DNA from: Scilla litardierei | Taxonomy: Eukaryota; Streptophyta; Magnoliopsida; Asparagales; Asparagaceae | Direction of reading: 5' to 3' | Assembly: GCA_030789695.1 (NCBI GenBank) | Contig: CM061141.1 | Location: 192,769,689 to 192,833,688, forward strand | DNA length: 64,000 nucleotides | In this document: one piece after another, positions 34,045 through 46,514 of the stretch | Position numbering within the stretch: the first letter of the stretch is position 1 | Layout: the number at the start of each line of letters is the position of its first letter | The notes under the pieces: model-generated | Told to the model about the DNA's origin: nothing | The model's input: the letters and a program-made list of their open reading frames with translations, nothing else | Database searches by the model: none | Program-made: the position numbers and the translations under genes

Positions 34045-35903
34045 TGTTAGAGTCTGCAAGTGTACGGTGTCGAGGCTTTGTAATATAGAAAGATTGTCGA
34101 TCACACATGGATGCGATTGGTTAAGGTCTTGGGTTTTTGTTCAAAGTTATGTTACAGTGTCAGTTACGGAGGTATCCAAGAAGTTTGGCACGGTAATCCT
34201 CTCACAATTACTATCAATTAAATGAAAACTAGGGCATTAGGAATCACCATTAGAATCGTTGGATGTCAATGCTAGGTTGTAATTTCTAGGTTGGATTGGG
34301 CTTGTAGGGAATGATTGACACATCTTGAATGTTGAATTCGTAGCCAACTATCGTTGTACTACTCATCTAACGTATCTCGTACTTGGCCCCATCATCATGG
34401 ATGGCATTACACGCGATACTTGCATTACGATCGATAATTATTCTAAATCTACGCTCATGCCACTATCGTGGGTTAGAGTTTCGATCCATGATATGATGGC
34501 TATTATTGATGCTACTATCGTAGATCGTCAATTAGTGATATAGGGCATTAGTGGAGACCGTTAAAGTGAGTGCCACTATCGTGGATCACAAACATAAGTG
34601 AATACACTAACGACCCTAATCAAGAAATAATTTTTAGTGCAAGTCCCACTATCGTGGATCACAAACCCTAGAAGAGAACGCTATAGACTTGGTTAGATCA
34701 ACCACATCACGTCCCTTATTCACCAATCAACCGAAAAATCACAACTGTACATTTAAATCCTAAAATCCTTGGGCTCATCCATTAGCCCTAAATAGAACTA
34801 CTCGTAATCCATAGAAAAAGCGCTAAAAGCAATAATATCAATAGAACAATACATCGTCGCGACAATGAGCATCAAAACAATAGTGATGTGTAAAGAGAAC
34901 GATACCAAACCAATGGAAATCAAGGAGTCTCCATCAAAAAATTAAGATCAAAAGGTTCCAATGCAAAAATATCTCTAAAGATCCAACTTGGTTCCCAAAA
35001 GCAATAGTGACGGCTAAGAAAAAACTCTAAAAACTCTCTAAAGGAAGTCTCTCCAACCTAGGAAGGAAATATTCTTTTTATACATATTGTTTGTGACCCA
35101 TAAAATCAAATAAAAAGCCTGTTAGTCGGCTCAAATCTGGGCTATCGAATCGCCCGACTCGCCCGACTGGCATAGCCCCTCGGTCCGAGTCGGGCCGCGT
35201 CGCTTAGTCGACTTCAGCTTGGGAGATGGTTTCTCGGACAGAGTGGATGGCCCACTTAATCGAGCTATAAGGCCTCATGCTTGTCCTCAAATCATTGCTC
35301 TACTGCATATTCCACTCGGCTGTGTCTGCTCGGTCGAGCTGCAGAGGCTCACAAAAGCCTTGAAATCATCGTTGTGTTGAAATTCCTACTCATCTGAGTA
35401 GCAAAGCTACTCGGTCGAGTGGGTTTATGCTCTTCAAATTCGGCTAAGTGTCGAACTCCTTCTCTTTTGCCTTGCCTACTAGACTGAGTGACTGAATTCA
35501 CTCAATCGAGCGACAGTTCTCGACTTTGGCCTTGACATAGTGTGATGTCGTATCATTAACTCGACCGAGTAGTTGAGTTACTCGGTCCGAGTGGACTGTG
35601 AAAAGCTGAAAGCTTTGTGAAGCTCTCATTCTTTTGCTCTCTTCTCCTTCCCTCTTCTACTTCCCTTAAATCTTCTTCACTACGTCGTCAAGCACCCTAG
35701 AGGCATTGTCATTGATGCTCTGACGATCTCAGATGTGTCCATGACTCCATTTTGCTCCAAATCACCTCAAAACTCTTGAATATGAGAATAAAGCTCCGAA
35801 AGTGATATAATATGATAAATGATTAAATGAGCGATAAAAGTGAGTTTCGAGCGATTAAAATGGTATGATATGATGCAATAAAAGTATAGAAAATATGGAC
35901 ACA
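34045..35903 (-). repeat. LTR of an Athila-like element (minus)
   Basis: The right edge ACA at 35903 is set by the polypurine tract (TAAGCTTGGGGGAAA on the minus strand), giving an LTR start TGTGTCCATATTTT like the other Athila-like LTRs. The left edge is placed at TGTTAGAGTC, following the shared TATTACAAAGC...CACTTGC end phrase. About 1.86 kb. It aligns in reverse with 46515-47623 (CTAGCATCGACATCC, CCTAATGCCCTAGT). No primer site follows, so it is taken as a 3' LTR. Confidence 0.65.
35074..35592 (-). promoter_or_regulatory. LTR array of ACTCGGTCGAGT-type palindromes and TATA-like box
   Basis: 11-bp motifs of the form CTCGGTCGAGT occur in pairs: 35389/35410 (21 bp), 35479/35501 (22 bp), 35560/35581 (21 bp), with further copies at 35179, 35315 and 35329. 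Reading on the minus strand, the array precedes GTATAAAAAG at 35074-35083. Confidence 0.6.
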
Positions 35904-37046
35904 TTAAAATTTCCCCCAAGCTTACATCTTAATCGTCCTCGAGGAAGACGAATGGGAAGTTTGTCGGGAGATAAAAATAATAAATCGAAAAAGTACGCAA
36001 AGAAAAGAGGGTTACTAGATTATTCCCTCAGATCTAATGCCATTCATCGCATATTATAACGCCTCAGAAAATAACTCACATGCTACAAGGGAGATTTTAT
36101 ATCTTAAATAAACGAAGTACTTGAGAGTTTAATATTGAATAAAAGGGATTTCTATAGAGTTCATACACTTGGCCTATATCCACATCCTTTGTTTCATAAC
36201 ATCGAATATACATAACATTAGTGACACACTTTTCAATCAAAAGCCATAACTAAAGAGTGGAAAGTTCACACCAGGCATTCAACATAGAATAGAATAAAAG
36301 TCAAGACATACACATACTCGTATCGAATCCTAGGACATCCGCGTAACTCAATCATTTCATTAAGTTTCAGGAGTATCAAACTTTCCCGTTCGTGCACAAC
36401 TCCACTCTAATGGCATGCTCACTCGTTTGTTCAATAGATATTTCCCCTTAAGCTTGAATTAATGCATCACATCCGAAGAACTTTTGGTGGAATAGGAATT
36501 TTTTTGGTTATCCCAAAAGTATATGTATTGGCTCCATGAGGTGAAATTTGAATTTTCCTTTAATAATTGAAACTTTATTTCTTTTTGGATTTTTATAGGA
36601 GCAATAGGCTTGGTATCTTTGATTTTTGGCTCATTTTTGGCTCTTTTTTGACTTTTTGATCTTTTGGAGCAAACTTCGTATTTGTAGGGAATTTTGGGAA
36701 TGGATGTGATAAAAATAGTTGGGGAGGAAAATCGAGTGACAAGTAGAGAATATAAGGTATTTGTGAAGAATGAATAGACATAACACTCGGTTCACTCAAA
36801 AGTGTGCACAAACGGTTCGGTAAGATAATACATCAACAAAACTCATCTATAAGCATATGTATTCCTAATCCTATCAACAAGTAGTGCAATCAAGCGGTAA
36901 AGTATTTTCAAACAATCATGCAACAAGAATATTGAATAAGAAATATGCTAGTGATGCATGAATCTTGGTGTATATCGAACGAAAGCATAGTAAACACTAC
37001 TTTACACATTCAGTTTCAATAGGCTTCATGCATCACACTAGAGAGA
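35904..37046 (-). other. 3' noncoding region of an Athila-like element
   Basis: It begins with a polypurine tract (35911-35923 as TTCCCCCAAGCTT) and CGTCCTCGAGGAAGACGA, shared with 51545 and, inverted, with 14733. TAACACTCGGTTCACTC (about 36781) is shared with 52405. It is noncoding and ends where the plus-strand Athila-like LTR begins, so that element is inserted here. Confidence 0.65.
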
Positions 37047-37356
37047 TGATGTGCCCATATTTTCCATGTATTTACTGCATCATTTTACATCATATTTTCC
37101 ATCCAAAGTTCATATTTATATATATTATCGTGCTTCTAACGTTATATTCTAGTTTCGTATAGAAATGTGGATTTTCATGAACTTTGGAGTGAATTGGAGC
37201 ATTTATAGGATATGGACACATCCGAGACGTCCAGAGCATCATTGGCAAGGTTCAACTAGTGGTCGGTGAGGTGAGGAAGAAGATTGGGTGAGTAGAGGAG
37301 AAGAGAATGAGAGTTGAGAGCTCTATGGGGGCACTTGGAGCTGATTTCCCAATCAG

Positions 37357-37724
37357 TTCGGTCGAGCTGCTCAGCACTTGACCGAGCTGATACTCTCATA
37401 ACTCCAGCAGAACTGATATGCAACACTCGACCGAGCAGACCTTCTACTCGACGGAGCTGACTCCAAAAACAAAGACTATTTCGAGCCACTCTCCCAGCAC
37501 TGTAGCTCGACCGAGCAAACATGGAGACTCGACCGAGCAGACCTTCTACTCGACCGAGCACAATTAAAACAGAGCTGAGTTTTAAGGAGAATTTCAGCCT
37601 ACTGTAGCTCGACCGAGTGGAAGGGCTACTCGACCGTGTAGCATGTATCAGCCTAGAGCCAAAGCAGAAGCAAAGCAGAAGCCACATGTCAGCTCGACCG
37701 AGCAGTGCAGCTACTCGATCGAGT
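37357..37724 (+). promoter_or_regulatory. LTR array of CTCGACCGAGC palindromes at 21-22 bp spacing
   Basis: 11-bp copies of CTCGACCGAGC or variants start at 37357, about 37379, 37426, 37447, 37506, 37528, 37549, 37608, 37629, 37693 and 37714. Start-to-start distances within groups are 22, 21, 22, 21, 21 and 21. The array ends 32 bp before the nested copia element. In the empty LTR it would lie about 80 bp upstream of the TATA-like box now at 46563. Confidence 0.7.
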
Positions 37725-37756
37725 AGGGTGCCGCTGCTAGACTATTTGGTGGGCCC

Positions 37757-40137
37757 TGTAGGAGAATATGTGCACATAAGGCAATTTATCCTAGATATAC
37801 ATCTTGTTCATACTGTATATGGTATGTATTATTCTAAGTATAAAACGTTCGTATTAATATACTCAGATAATATCCATAGACTTATATTTAGGTCCTTACG
37901 TATCTAGATGAGATCTCGATTATGAGTAAGTAAGTGACCGAATAGAAACGTAAGTCTTAAACGGTTCGTGGTCATAGATGTGTCAAGAACTGGATATCGA
38001 CACATCGGATAGACCATTGTGTCTTAGTCTTAACTTAGGGTAATGATGATCTCATAGTCATTCGACTTGGTGAAGTCGGAGACGAGACACAGGTGCTCAT
38101 TGGATAATGAGTTCACTGAACGACCACATAAGAGTTATTAAATGGTTAACTTTAACTGAACTGTCTTTAATAACTCTAGCGTGATGATATGTTAGCTAGT
38201 CCTTAAGACCTGAAGTCATTTGTACAAACCTGTGAGTGAACCGTGTAGCTTAGACCTATGATCTTGCTTCGAGGCTAGGCCTGCTGAAAGATCTTAGGTT
38301 GAGCTGCACCCGAAGCTCTCGAGGCGAGTAGATGACTAAGATGGGATTCGTCACTTCCATTAAAGGGAAGTTAGTGTTACAGGCTCAGTACGGTCTTTAT
38401 GTTAATCCTCGGCCGGGGTGCGTTGTAATAAGTACAACATGTATACAATAAAGACCGCCGTATACTGACCAATGTTGTCTAATAGGGTTGACAGTAAACC
38501 AAACCCTAGGCCAACAAGAACACAGTCTTGACGAAGGGACTACGGCTAACGGAGTTCGTCACTAACACAGTCAATACAAACCCAATGATGCTTTTGTCAA
38601 AGGGTCGATCACGTTATGATGATTCTGAAACAGGGACGACAGCTACTGCTCGTAGTGACCGTCGTCTAGGGGTTCCGAGCCCCAACCTGTAGTAAGGTCA
38701 GGCTGTAGGGTCTCACATCGGGTAGTGTTCGTGCCTTAGTAATAGGAAGATAGAATAGAGAGAGATATCATTTGATGATATTCACAAAGCTTGTTGTGAA
38801 AGTTAGTCGCAATAGCATTAGGGACAAACGTTGCATTTGATGCAAACTATGATTAAACGTGTCGTAAATTGGTTATGACAAATTTAGTAGGAACAAACAT
38901 ATTGGAAAGGGTTACCTGGATGACGGGATCGTCCTGGTCTAAACACAGGTTCAAACCACGTCCAAATCGGAGCTTAAACGAGCCCAGAAACATGAATACA
39001 GTCCAAGGCGAAATAGGTTAGACCCACTGGGATAATAAGCCTATAGGCAAAGGCAAACGGGCGCAGCCCGCTGCACAGCAGGCGCCACCCGCTGGCTGCA
39101 GCGGGCACGGCCCGCTGCCCAGCGGTCGTGCGGCCCGCCCTTACCCCCTTGGGCGGGCGCACCGACTAAGCTTAGCGGGCGCACCCGTAACTTAAGTCAA
39201 TTTAGGGTTTTTTGAAACCCCAAATGACGGCTATGAAAATCGATTATTTGCCCAACTTTGGGCAATTGTTTGAGGGGTCAAACGAAGTCGAAATTCGTCG
39301 CCGTCGGTTCCTACGCGTTCACCATTCGAAGATCTTCGGATTGATAGCTTGTTTGGTGTCTAAAGTTTAATGTGCAAAGAGAATTAATTAGTTAAATTTT
39401 GCTTTTATGAAAAGCTCACTTAAACTTGAAATTAAGCCAAATTAGCTTAATTGATTTTTCTCCCATTTTGCAAAGTCCCACATTGCTCGCAACGAGAGAG
39501 TGAGTGCCGACTCCCTATATAAATAGGGGTGCACTCTCTTCGTTGAAAAACACACCAAGTCACTGATCGAGTAGCTCCAGACTTTTTAGAGCAAGCTCGA
39601 TCGGCGACAAAATTATTCTGTCCCTCTCTCTTCCTGTTCTCCGGAGTAGTCCTAGCAAGACTACGAAGGGGGTTTGGATCTTGATCCGGACGTCTAAGAC
39701 GCGGGTTCTTCTCAAGTGAAACTTTCGACCACGTGTGATCGGCTCGGAGGCGAAAGTCGGCTCGGGCGGATCGGTGCAAGGGTGCGAGGCGGCTCAGGCG
39801 GATCGAGTCAAGGCGGCTCGGCTACGAGGAGCTTCTGAAGACGGTGCGGTACATCTTGTCTGCTTGCTCCAGGGCCAAGATTCTGGGTATGTGGTTAAGT
39901 AATTTTAGTGTAGATTTAATTAGTCGCTTTAGAGTAGATCCCTCTTGGGGTGGTCAGATCCACCCCAAGTTGGCATAGATCGGGCTAGGTTCTGGCTCCC
40001 TCAGAGCCTAGCTAAATAGTTTAGCTAGTCTAGAAATTTTGAATTTCGTTTTTCCGCTGCGCTTTTGTGCCTCTGTGGTCCATCCGACTTAGGACGGACA
40101 CAGATCCGAGCTCTAGGGGTCCGCCAAAACCCGAACA
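37757..40137 (+). repeat. 5' LTR of the gag-only copia element
   Basis: 2,381 bp, TGTAGGAGAATATG to CCCGAACA. TATATAAATA at 39516-39525 is the probable TATA box, preceded by GTCCCACATTGCTCGC. A GC-rich block of CCCGCTG/CAGCGGG motifs lies at 39058-39180. Confidence 0.9.
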
Positions 40138-40138
40138 G

Positions 40139-40151
40139 TGGTATCAGAGCC
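40139..40151 (+). other. Primer-binding site (tRNA-iMet type)
   Basis: TGGTATCAGAGCC one base after the 5' LTR end. Confidence 0.92.
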
Positions 40152-42074
40152 ACGGTTATGCTATAGATCTCTTATAGCGACATTTTAAATCTTTAAAATT
40201 GCTTGATTTTAAACATTCGAACTATTTTAGCTTTATGTTAAAATTAGTTTAAAAATTGTTGTGTTTTAAAAATTGTTTTAACCACACGGAAATTTTTTTT
40301 GAGATGATTTAATTTTATGCGATAATTTTAAATGAATCTCGAATTTTCAAATGCTTTATAAATTTTTCTATGACATATAAATATTTTTTCGAGCATTTAA
40401 ATGTTTATGTAACTTTAAGAAATAATTTATTTTTGAAATTTATTTTTTCTTAAGTTACATAAAGATTAGAAATTTTAAAACCTTTGTTTGAAAGCTTTTA
40501 AATCTATTTCTAATAATTTTAAAAGGGTTTTAAAATTGTTTTAGAGGATATGTAAATTATAGAAATTTTTTATTTTCATGAGATGAAAGATAAATTAGTT
40601 TCTTTTAAATTACATATAAGTTTCTAAAATTATTTATGCGATATTTTAATTTTAGAAATAATTGATTAAATTTATTTAAAGCCTAGGTTTTAGAATTATT
40701 TGATAATTTTATACCTAGTTTTATGTGATAAAATGTTTTGAAGCTTTAAAATTTTTATCTTCATATTTAATTGTTAAATTTTAGATTTGCGTGTTTTTAT
40801 TATATAGATACTTTTAAACTTGCAAATACTCGTTAGATGTCATAAATATGAAACTTTCATTTATGCAGATAAATTAGTTGTTTCATTTTTTTAATGGACA
40901 TATTGAATACTGTATTCGTAAACCTTATTAGGTTAGCCATTAAATGTTTAAAATTTTATGAGATGAAATTTTAATTAACTAGTGACATGTTATGTTTGAT
41001 AAAACAAAACAACATCAAAACCTAATACCAGATTAGGGTAGTCCCTTTGTTTGTAAATCATTTCATTAAAACGTTTAATTGACGATTTTCATAAAAGACA
41101 AATGTTGGATTGTTTTATAAAATCCTAATTAGATTGGGGTAGCATGTTGAACGAATAGACCTTATAGTTGATAAGGACTTAATAAAAATTGTTCAACCAA
41201 TCCATAAAATTTCGAATTTTAGGATCCACTAGTTGATAAGGATTAACTAGTTTTCTTAACTAAAAGCCATTTAGTTGTTAGGACAAACATAGAATTGATG
41301 AAAACTCCTTCAATGGATCATGATGTCGGTCAATGTGCTTGGCTAAGTTTGCTGGACCAACCTAGCTAGATTGGGTAACAAGTGGTCATGGCTTAGTCAA
41401 TTCCCTGGCCGCGTCCGCTGGACCGCAAGGAGTTGATTCATGACTATGAAAGTCCATCGACTATACCTAAGTCAATACGATAATAATCTTGTTCAAGATA
41501 AATCGTAGCCCTCCTTGTTTTAGGAGTTGGCAACGGTAAGAAACATGTTACGGTTGTTGAGCTACACTCAAGCCGTGATATGTCAATCTTATAGAAACCG
41601 ATTTCTTGTTTTACATCTTGACCTGACTGAAACCATTGTCTCATCCTTCGAGCATCGGCGTAAGTCTAACCAATAATGTAGTCTAAGTCCTGACCCAAAC
41701 CAACATGTCGTGCATACACCGAGCGGCAGGACAAGTCAGGCTAGACACGAAAACAAGGGTCCGACTAGGCTAGCCATTGTGATCCGGTTGAGCACACTCA
41801 TGATCACAAATGACTAGGGGTAAAAATCGATAGAATCATAATAGATATGATTGACGACGAGTTCGTCTACCGACTGCAGAGTCGGACAACTTGTTGAGAT
41901 ACACTCAAGGTTGACAGACTCAGGGTAATCGGATCCCTCTCTCACAAATGTTATTTTATAATAAATTGTTTATTATTATGGCTTTAATAAATTTAGTGGG
42001 AGAATATAGTTTTATAAAAACCATTAAAACTATACTACGAACATATACTCACTAAAGTATCTATAAAATGCAGA
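40152..42074 (+). other. AT-rich leader of the copia element
   Basis: A 1.9-kb untranslated leader, very AT-rich at 40180-41250 and mixed after that. No ORF above noise. Confidence 0.6.
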
Positions 42075-42908
42075 ATGGATTCGGGTCTTAGATATATGGT
42101 TGAGAAGAACGTGCTCGATGGAACGAACTACAAAGACTGGCTTAGGAACATTAAGTTGGTGCTTTCCCTAGCCGGGATAGGATACGTACTGTTCGAGGAT
42201 GCTCCAGATAAGCCCGATGAAGATTCGACCTTCGAGGAAAAAGTAAGTCTACAAATTGTACCAGAGGGATGCAGAGAAGGCCAGGTGCCTTACTCTGGCT
42301 TCGATGAGTAACGAGTTACAGAGGAAGCATGAACATATGGATGTTCAAAGTATGCTTCTCAATGCACAAGAGTTATACGGCAAGCGATCTCGAGCTGCAA
42401 GTTCGAAGCCACCAGCAACCTCTGGGGCACCAAGATGGGAGCAGGGCCCGTATAGGATCATGTTATCAAGATGATCGGGTACGTAAAGGACGCCGCCCAG
42501 TTAGGATTTGTCCTAGACAATGAGATGTCCATAGACATTATCCTAAAGTCTTTGACTCCTGAGTTTAAGCCTTTCATCACTGGTTTTATAATGAACAGTC
42601 TTGAAACGGATCTTCCTGGTCTCCTCAATATGCTTAGGCAGTTTGAGGAGATAGAGAAGAAGTAGACTGCACTGGTTGTCGGCTCTGCTTCTTCCGACCA
42701 GCCGAAAGGCAAGGGTAAGAAGAGGCAGGTCCCGCAATCTGCGAAGGCGAAGAAAGGGAAGAAAAAGACTAAAGGGGCCCCGTCGAAATCTGAGTGCTTC
42801 CATTGCCACAAGATTGGCCACTGGAAGAGGAACTGTAAGATCTATCTTGCAGAGAAGAAGACGGGGCATACGGATGCCTCCACCTTAGGTACAAATTCAA
42901 TTCAATAA
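42075..42908 (+). pseudogene. Ty1/copia Gag, frameshifted
   Basis: Starts MDSGLRYMVEKNVLDGTNYK, DWLRNIKLVLSLAGIGYVLF, a normal copia Gag N terminus. A frameshift follows near 42245, and the next part (LTLASMSNELQRKHEHMDVQ) lies in another frame. A second frame change near 42450 leads to MIGYVKDAAQLGFVLDNEMS and ILKSLTPEFKPFITGFIMNS, a TAG at 42663-42665, then a lysine-rich stretch and the zinc knuckle CFHCHKIGHWKRNC. It ends at TAA 42906-42908. Two frameshifts and one stop make it non-functional in this copy. Confidence 0.8.
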
Positions 42909-44151
42909 AACATAATTATTTCCAATCATATAGTATGAGATACTAAAAGACATCTGTGTAATGTATACATGTGGCTGATATGAAGCGGAGATCGGAAGAA
43001 GTGCGGAGGACGGTCGGCAATCTGAGCAATCGTTGCTGCTAGGGCCGTTCAATGACTTCAAGAGACATGATCAAGAAGGAGATGATACTATTTTTAGTTA
43101 AAATAAATTGTATCATTTCTTGAAAGTTGAAAACAATGATTGAGTGTTCTACACTCAAAGTTTATGGGATAAACAAATTACGGTTCATTTTAATGAATCC
43201 GTTGTTTTATTGAATGTCTCGGAAATTGCGTTTTTTTTGTTGAGTTGAAATTTGATCGGCTTAAATTTTCTGTGATTGTGGTTTTCTGAGATGGTTGCGA
43301 TAATTCTCGAATGATGATGCGAAGCTTCGAAAAATGTTGATTTTGAGCTGACTTAATGTTATAATCAATTGGTAGTTAAGTATAGGTTCCAGGGGCGTAT
43401 TAATTGTGTGCGATCACAATTATACGCACATTAAGATTTATTCTTAATAAACCGAATTTAGTTATTAAAGAGTTAATATTAAATGTTGGTTAAGGGAAAA
43501 GTACAGTGTAGGATGGTTTGATTGTACGAGTCAATGTCAAGGTTCCTTAAACCGATCTTGACTTGACTCATTCGTCAAACCGAACCTGACACTAGTACAT
43601 TCCATCTTAAGCACTTATAAAATGGTTATATCTTCGTATATATAATCTAAATATGATTTAGATATAATATTGAAGTATTTAACCAGGTAATTCTCAAAGT
43701 CAGTGGGAGCTAGCTCGTACACTTAGTTCCGGTCTTTCGGACTAAGTAAAAAGGATTTCCAACTTATATATATCTATATAGAACATTGAATCAAAATTGT
43801 TTTGATTTAATCGAATATATAGAGACTCAGGGTGTCATGTATGTACTTGACATATTGACACAAGCAAAGTGGAATGATCTGAGACTGACTTATAGATTAT
43901 AATGTTAGACCCTACATCTAGATTGTATAAGCTAATTGTTAGCTATACAAAGATAAGAAAAATTGATCCAAATCATTTTTCCAAAGGATCAACCCTGTGT
44001 GATTAAGAGATGTATTAATTAATCCATTAAAATTCGTTGTAGATACTCGTTAGTAAAATCACTCCTATGCTTGTCATATAAATGTCAATGTGACTGATAT
44101 GCTATAGCGGTATGAGATACCGAGATAAATAGCCTAAGTGTAAGTGGGAGA
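42909..44151 (+). other. Noncoding region replacing pol in the copia element
   Basis: 1.2 kb without any copia Pol motif, AT-rich, ending in the polypurine tract TAAGTGGGAGA directly before the 3' LTR. Confidence 0.65.
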
Positions 44152-46514
44152 TGCAGGAGAATATGTGCCCATAAGGCAATTTATCCTAGATATACGTCTT
44201 GTTCATACTGTATTTGGTACGTATTATTCTAAGGATAAATCGTTCGTATTAATATACTTAGATAATATCCATAGGCTTATATTTAGGTCCTTATGTATCT
44301 AGATGAGATCTCGATTATGAGTAAGTAAGTGACCGAATAGAAACGTAAGTGTTAAATGGTTCGTGGTCATAGATGTGTCGGGAACTGGATATCGACACAT
44401 CGGATAGACCATTGTGTCTTAGTCTTACCTTAGGGTAATGATGATCTCATAGTCATTCGACTTGGTGAAGTCGGAGACGAGACATAGGTGCTCATTGGAG
44501 AATGAGTTCACTGAACGACCACATAAGAGTTATTAAATGGTTAACTTTAACTGAACTATTTTTAATAACTCTAGAGTGATGATAGGTTAGCTGGTCCTTA
44601 AGACCTGAAGTCATATGTACAAACCTGTGAGTGAACCGTGTAGCTTAGACTTATGATCTAGCTTCGAGCCTAGGCCTGCTGAAAGATCTTAGGTTGAGCT
44701 GCACCCGAAGCTCTCGAGGCGAGTAGATGACTAAGATGGGATTCGTCACTTCCGTTAAAAAGAAATTAGTGTTACAGGCTCAGTACGGTCTTTATGTTAA
44801 TCCTCGGCCGGGGTGCATTGTAATAAGTTCAACGTGTATACAATAAAGACCGCCGTATACTGACCAATGTTGTCTAATAGGGTTGACATTAAACCATACC
44901 CTAGGCCAACAAGAACACAGTCTTGACGAAGGGACTACGGCTAACTGAGTTCGTCACTAACACAGCCAATACAAACCCAATGATGATTTTGTCAAAGGGT
45001 CGATCACGTTATGATGATTCTGAAACAGGGACGACAGCTACTGCTCGTAGTGACCGTCGTCTAGGGGTTCCGAGCCCCAACCTGTAGTAAGGTCAGGCTG
45101 TAGGTTCTCACACCGGGTAGTGTTCGTGCCTTAGTAATAGGAAGATAGAATAGAGAGAGATATCATTTGATGATATTCACAAAGCTTGTTGTGAAAGTTA
45201 GTCGCAATAGCAATAGGGACAAACGTTGCATTTGATGCAAACTATGATTAAACGTGTCGTAAATTGGTTACGACAAATTTAGTCAGAACAAACATAATGG
45301 AAAGGGTTACTTGGATGACAGGATCGTCCTGGTCTAAACACAGGTTCAAACCGCGTCCAAATCGGAGCTCAAACGAGCCCAAAAACGCGAATACAGTCCA
45401 AGGCGAAGTAGGTTAGACCCATTGGGCTAATAAGCCCATAGGCAATGGCAAACGGGCGCATCCCACTGCAGCAGCGGGCATCGCCCACTGGCTGTAGCGG
45501 GCGTGCGGCCCGCCCTTGCCCCCTTGGGCGGGCGCGCCCTCTAAGCTTAGCGCGCGCGCACGCAACTTAAGTCAATTTAGGGGTTTTTGAAACCCCAAAT
45601 GACGGCTACGAAAATCGATTATTTGCCCAACTTTGGGCAATTGTTTGAGGGGTCAAACGAAGTCGAAATTCGTCGCCGTCGGTTCCTACGCGTTCACCAT
45701 ACGAAGCTCTTCGGATTGATAGTTTGTTTGGTGTCTAAAGTTTAATGTGCAAAGAGAATTAATTAGTTAAAGTTTGCTTTTATGAAAAGCTCACTTAAAC
45801 TTGAAATTAAGCCGAATTAGCTTAATTGATTTTTCTCCCATTTTACAATGTCCCACATTGCTCGCAACGAGAGAGTGAGTGCCGACTCCCTATATAAATA
45901 GGGGTGCACTCTCTTCGTAGAAAAACACACCAAGTCACTGATCGAGTAGCTCCAGACTTTTTAGAGCAAGCTCGATCGGCGACTAAATTATTCTCTCTCT
46001 CTCTCTCTCTCTTCCTGTTCTCCGGAGTAGTCCTAGCAAGACTACGAAGGGGGGTTGGATCTTGATCCAGACGTCTAAGATGCGGGTTCTTCTCAAGTGA
46101 AACTTTCTACCGCGTGTGATCGGCTCGGATGCGAAAGTCGGCTCGGGCGGATCGGTGCAAGGGTGCGAGGCGGCTCAGGCGGATCGAGTCAAGGCGGCTC
46201 AGCTACGAGGAGCTTCTGAAGACGGTGCGGTACATCTTGCCTGCTCCAGGGCCAAGATTCTGGGTATGTGGTTAAGTAATTTTAGTGTAGATTTAATTAG
46301 TCGCTTTAGAGTAGATCCCTCTTGGGGTGGTCAGATCCACCCCAAGTTGGCATAGATCGGGCTAGGTTCTGGCTCCCTCAGAGCCTAGCTAAATAGTTTA
46401 GCTAGTCTAGAAATTTTGAATTTCGTTTTTCCGCTGCGCTTTTGTGCCTCTGTGGTCCGTCCGACTTACGACGGACATAGATCCGAGCTCTGGGGGTCCG
46501 CCAAAACCCCAACA
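44152..46514 (+). repeat. 3' LTR of the gag-only copia element
   Basis: 2,363 bp, TGCAGGAGAATATG to CCCCAACA. TATA box TATATAAATA at 45891-45900. Compared with the 5' LTR it has a contracted GC-rich block (45455-45535) and an expanded CT run (about 45990-46011). Confidence 0.9.

Larger units (their letters stand above)
37757..46514 (+). mobile_element. Ty1/copia element, gag-only, complete with target-site duplication
   Basis: Flanked by GGCCC at 37752-37756 and 46515-46519. LTRs 37757-40137 and 44152-46514, iMet primer site at 40139, gag at 42075-42908, polypurine tract AGTGTAAGTGGGAGA at 44137-44151. The internal part is 4.0 kb but holds no protease, integrase, RT or RNase H. LTRs differ by several percent by eye. 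It is intact in structure yet cannot encode its own replication enzymes. Confidence 0.85.

Noticed and set aside
34045..35903. 5' LTR of a minus-strand element encoding the ORF at 32652
   Set aside because: A polypurine tract lies on its 5' side and no primer site on its 3' side, so it is better read as a 3' LTR inserted beside that ORF.
42983..43000. Sequence resembling a sequencing adapter start (GAGATCGGAAGAAG)
   Set aside because: The match breaks after a few bases and lies within a continuous element, so it is chance.
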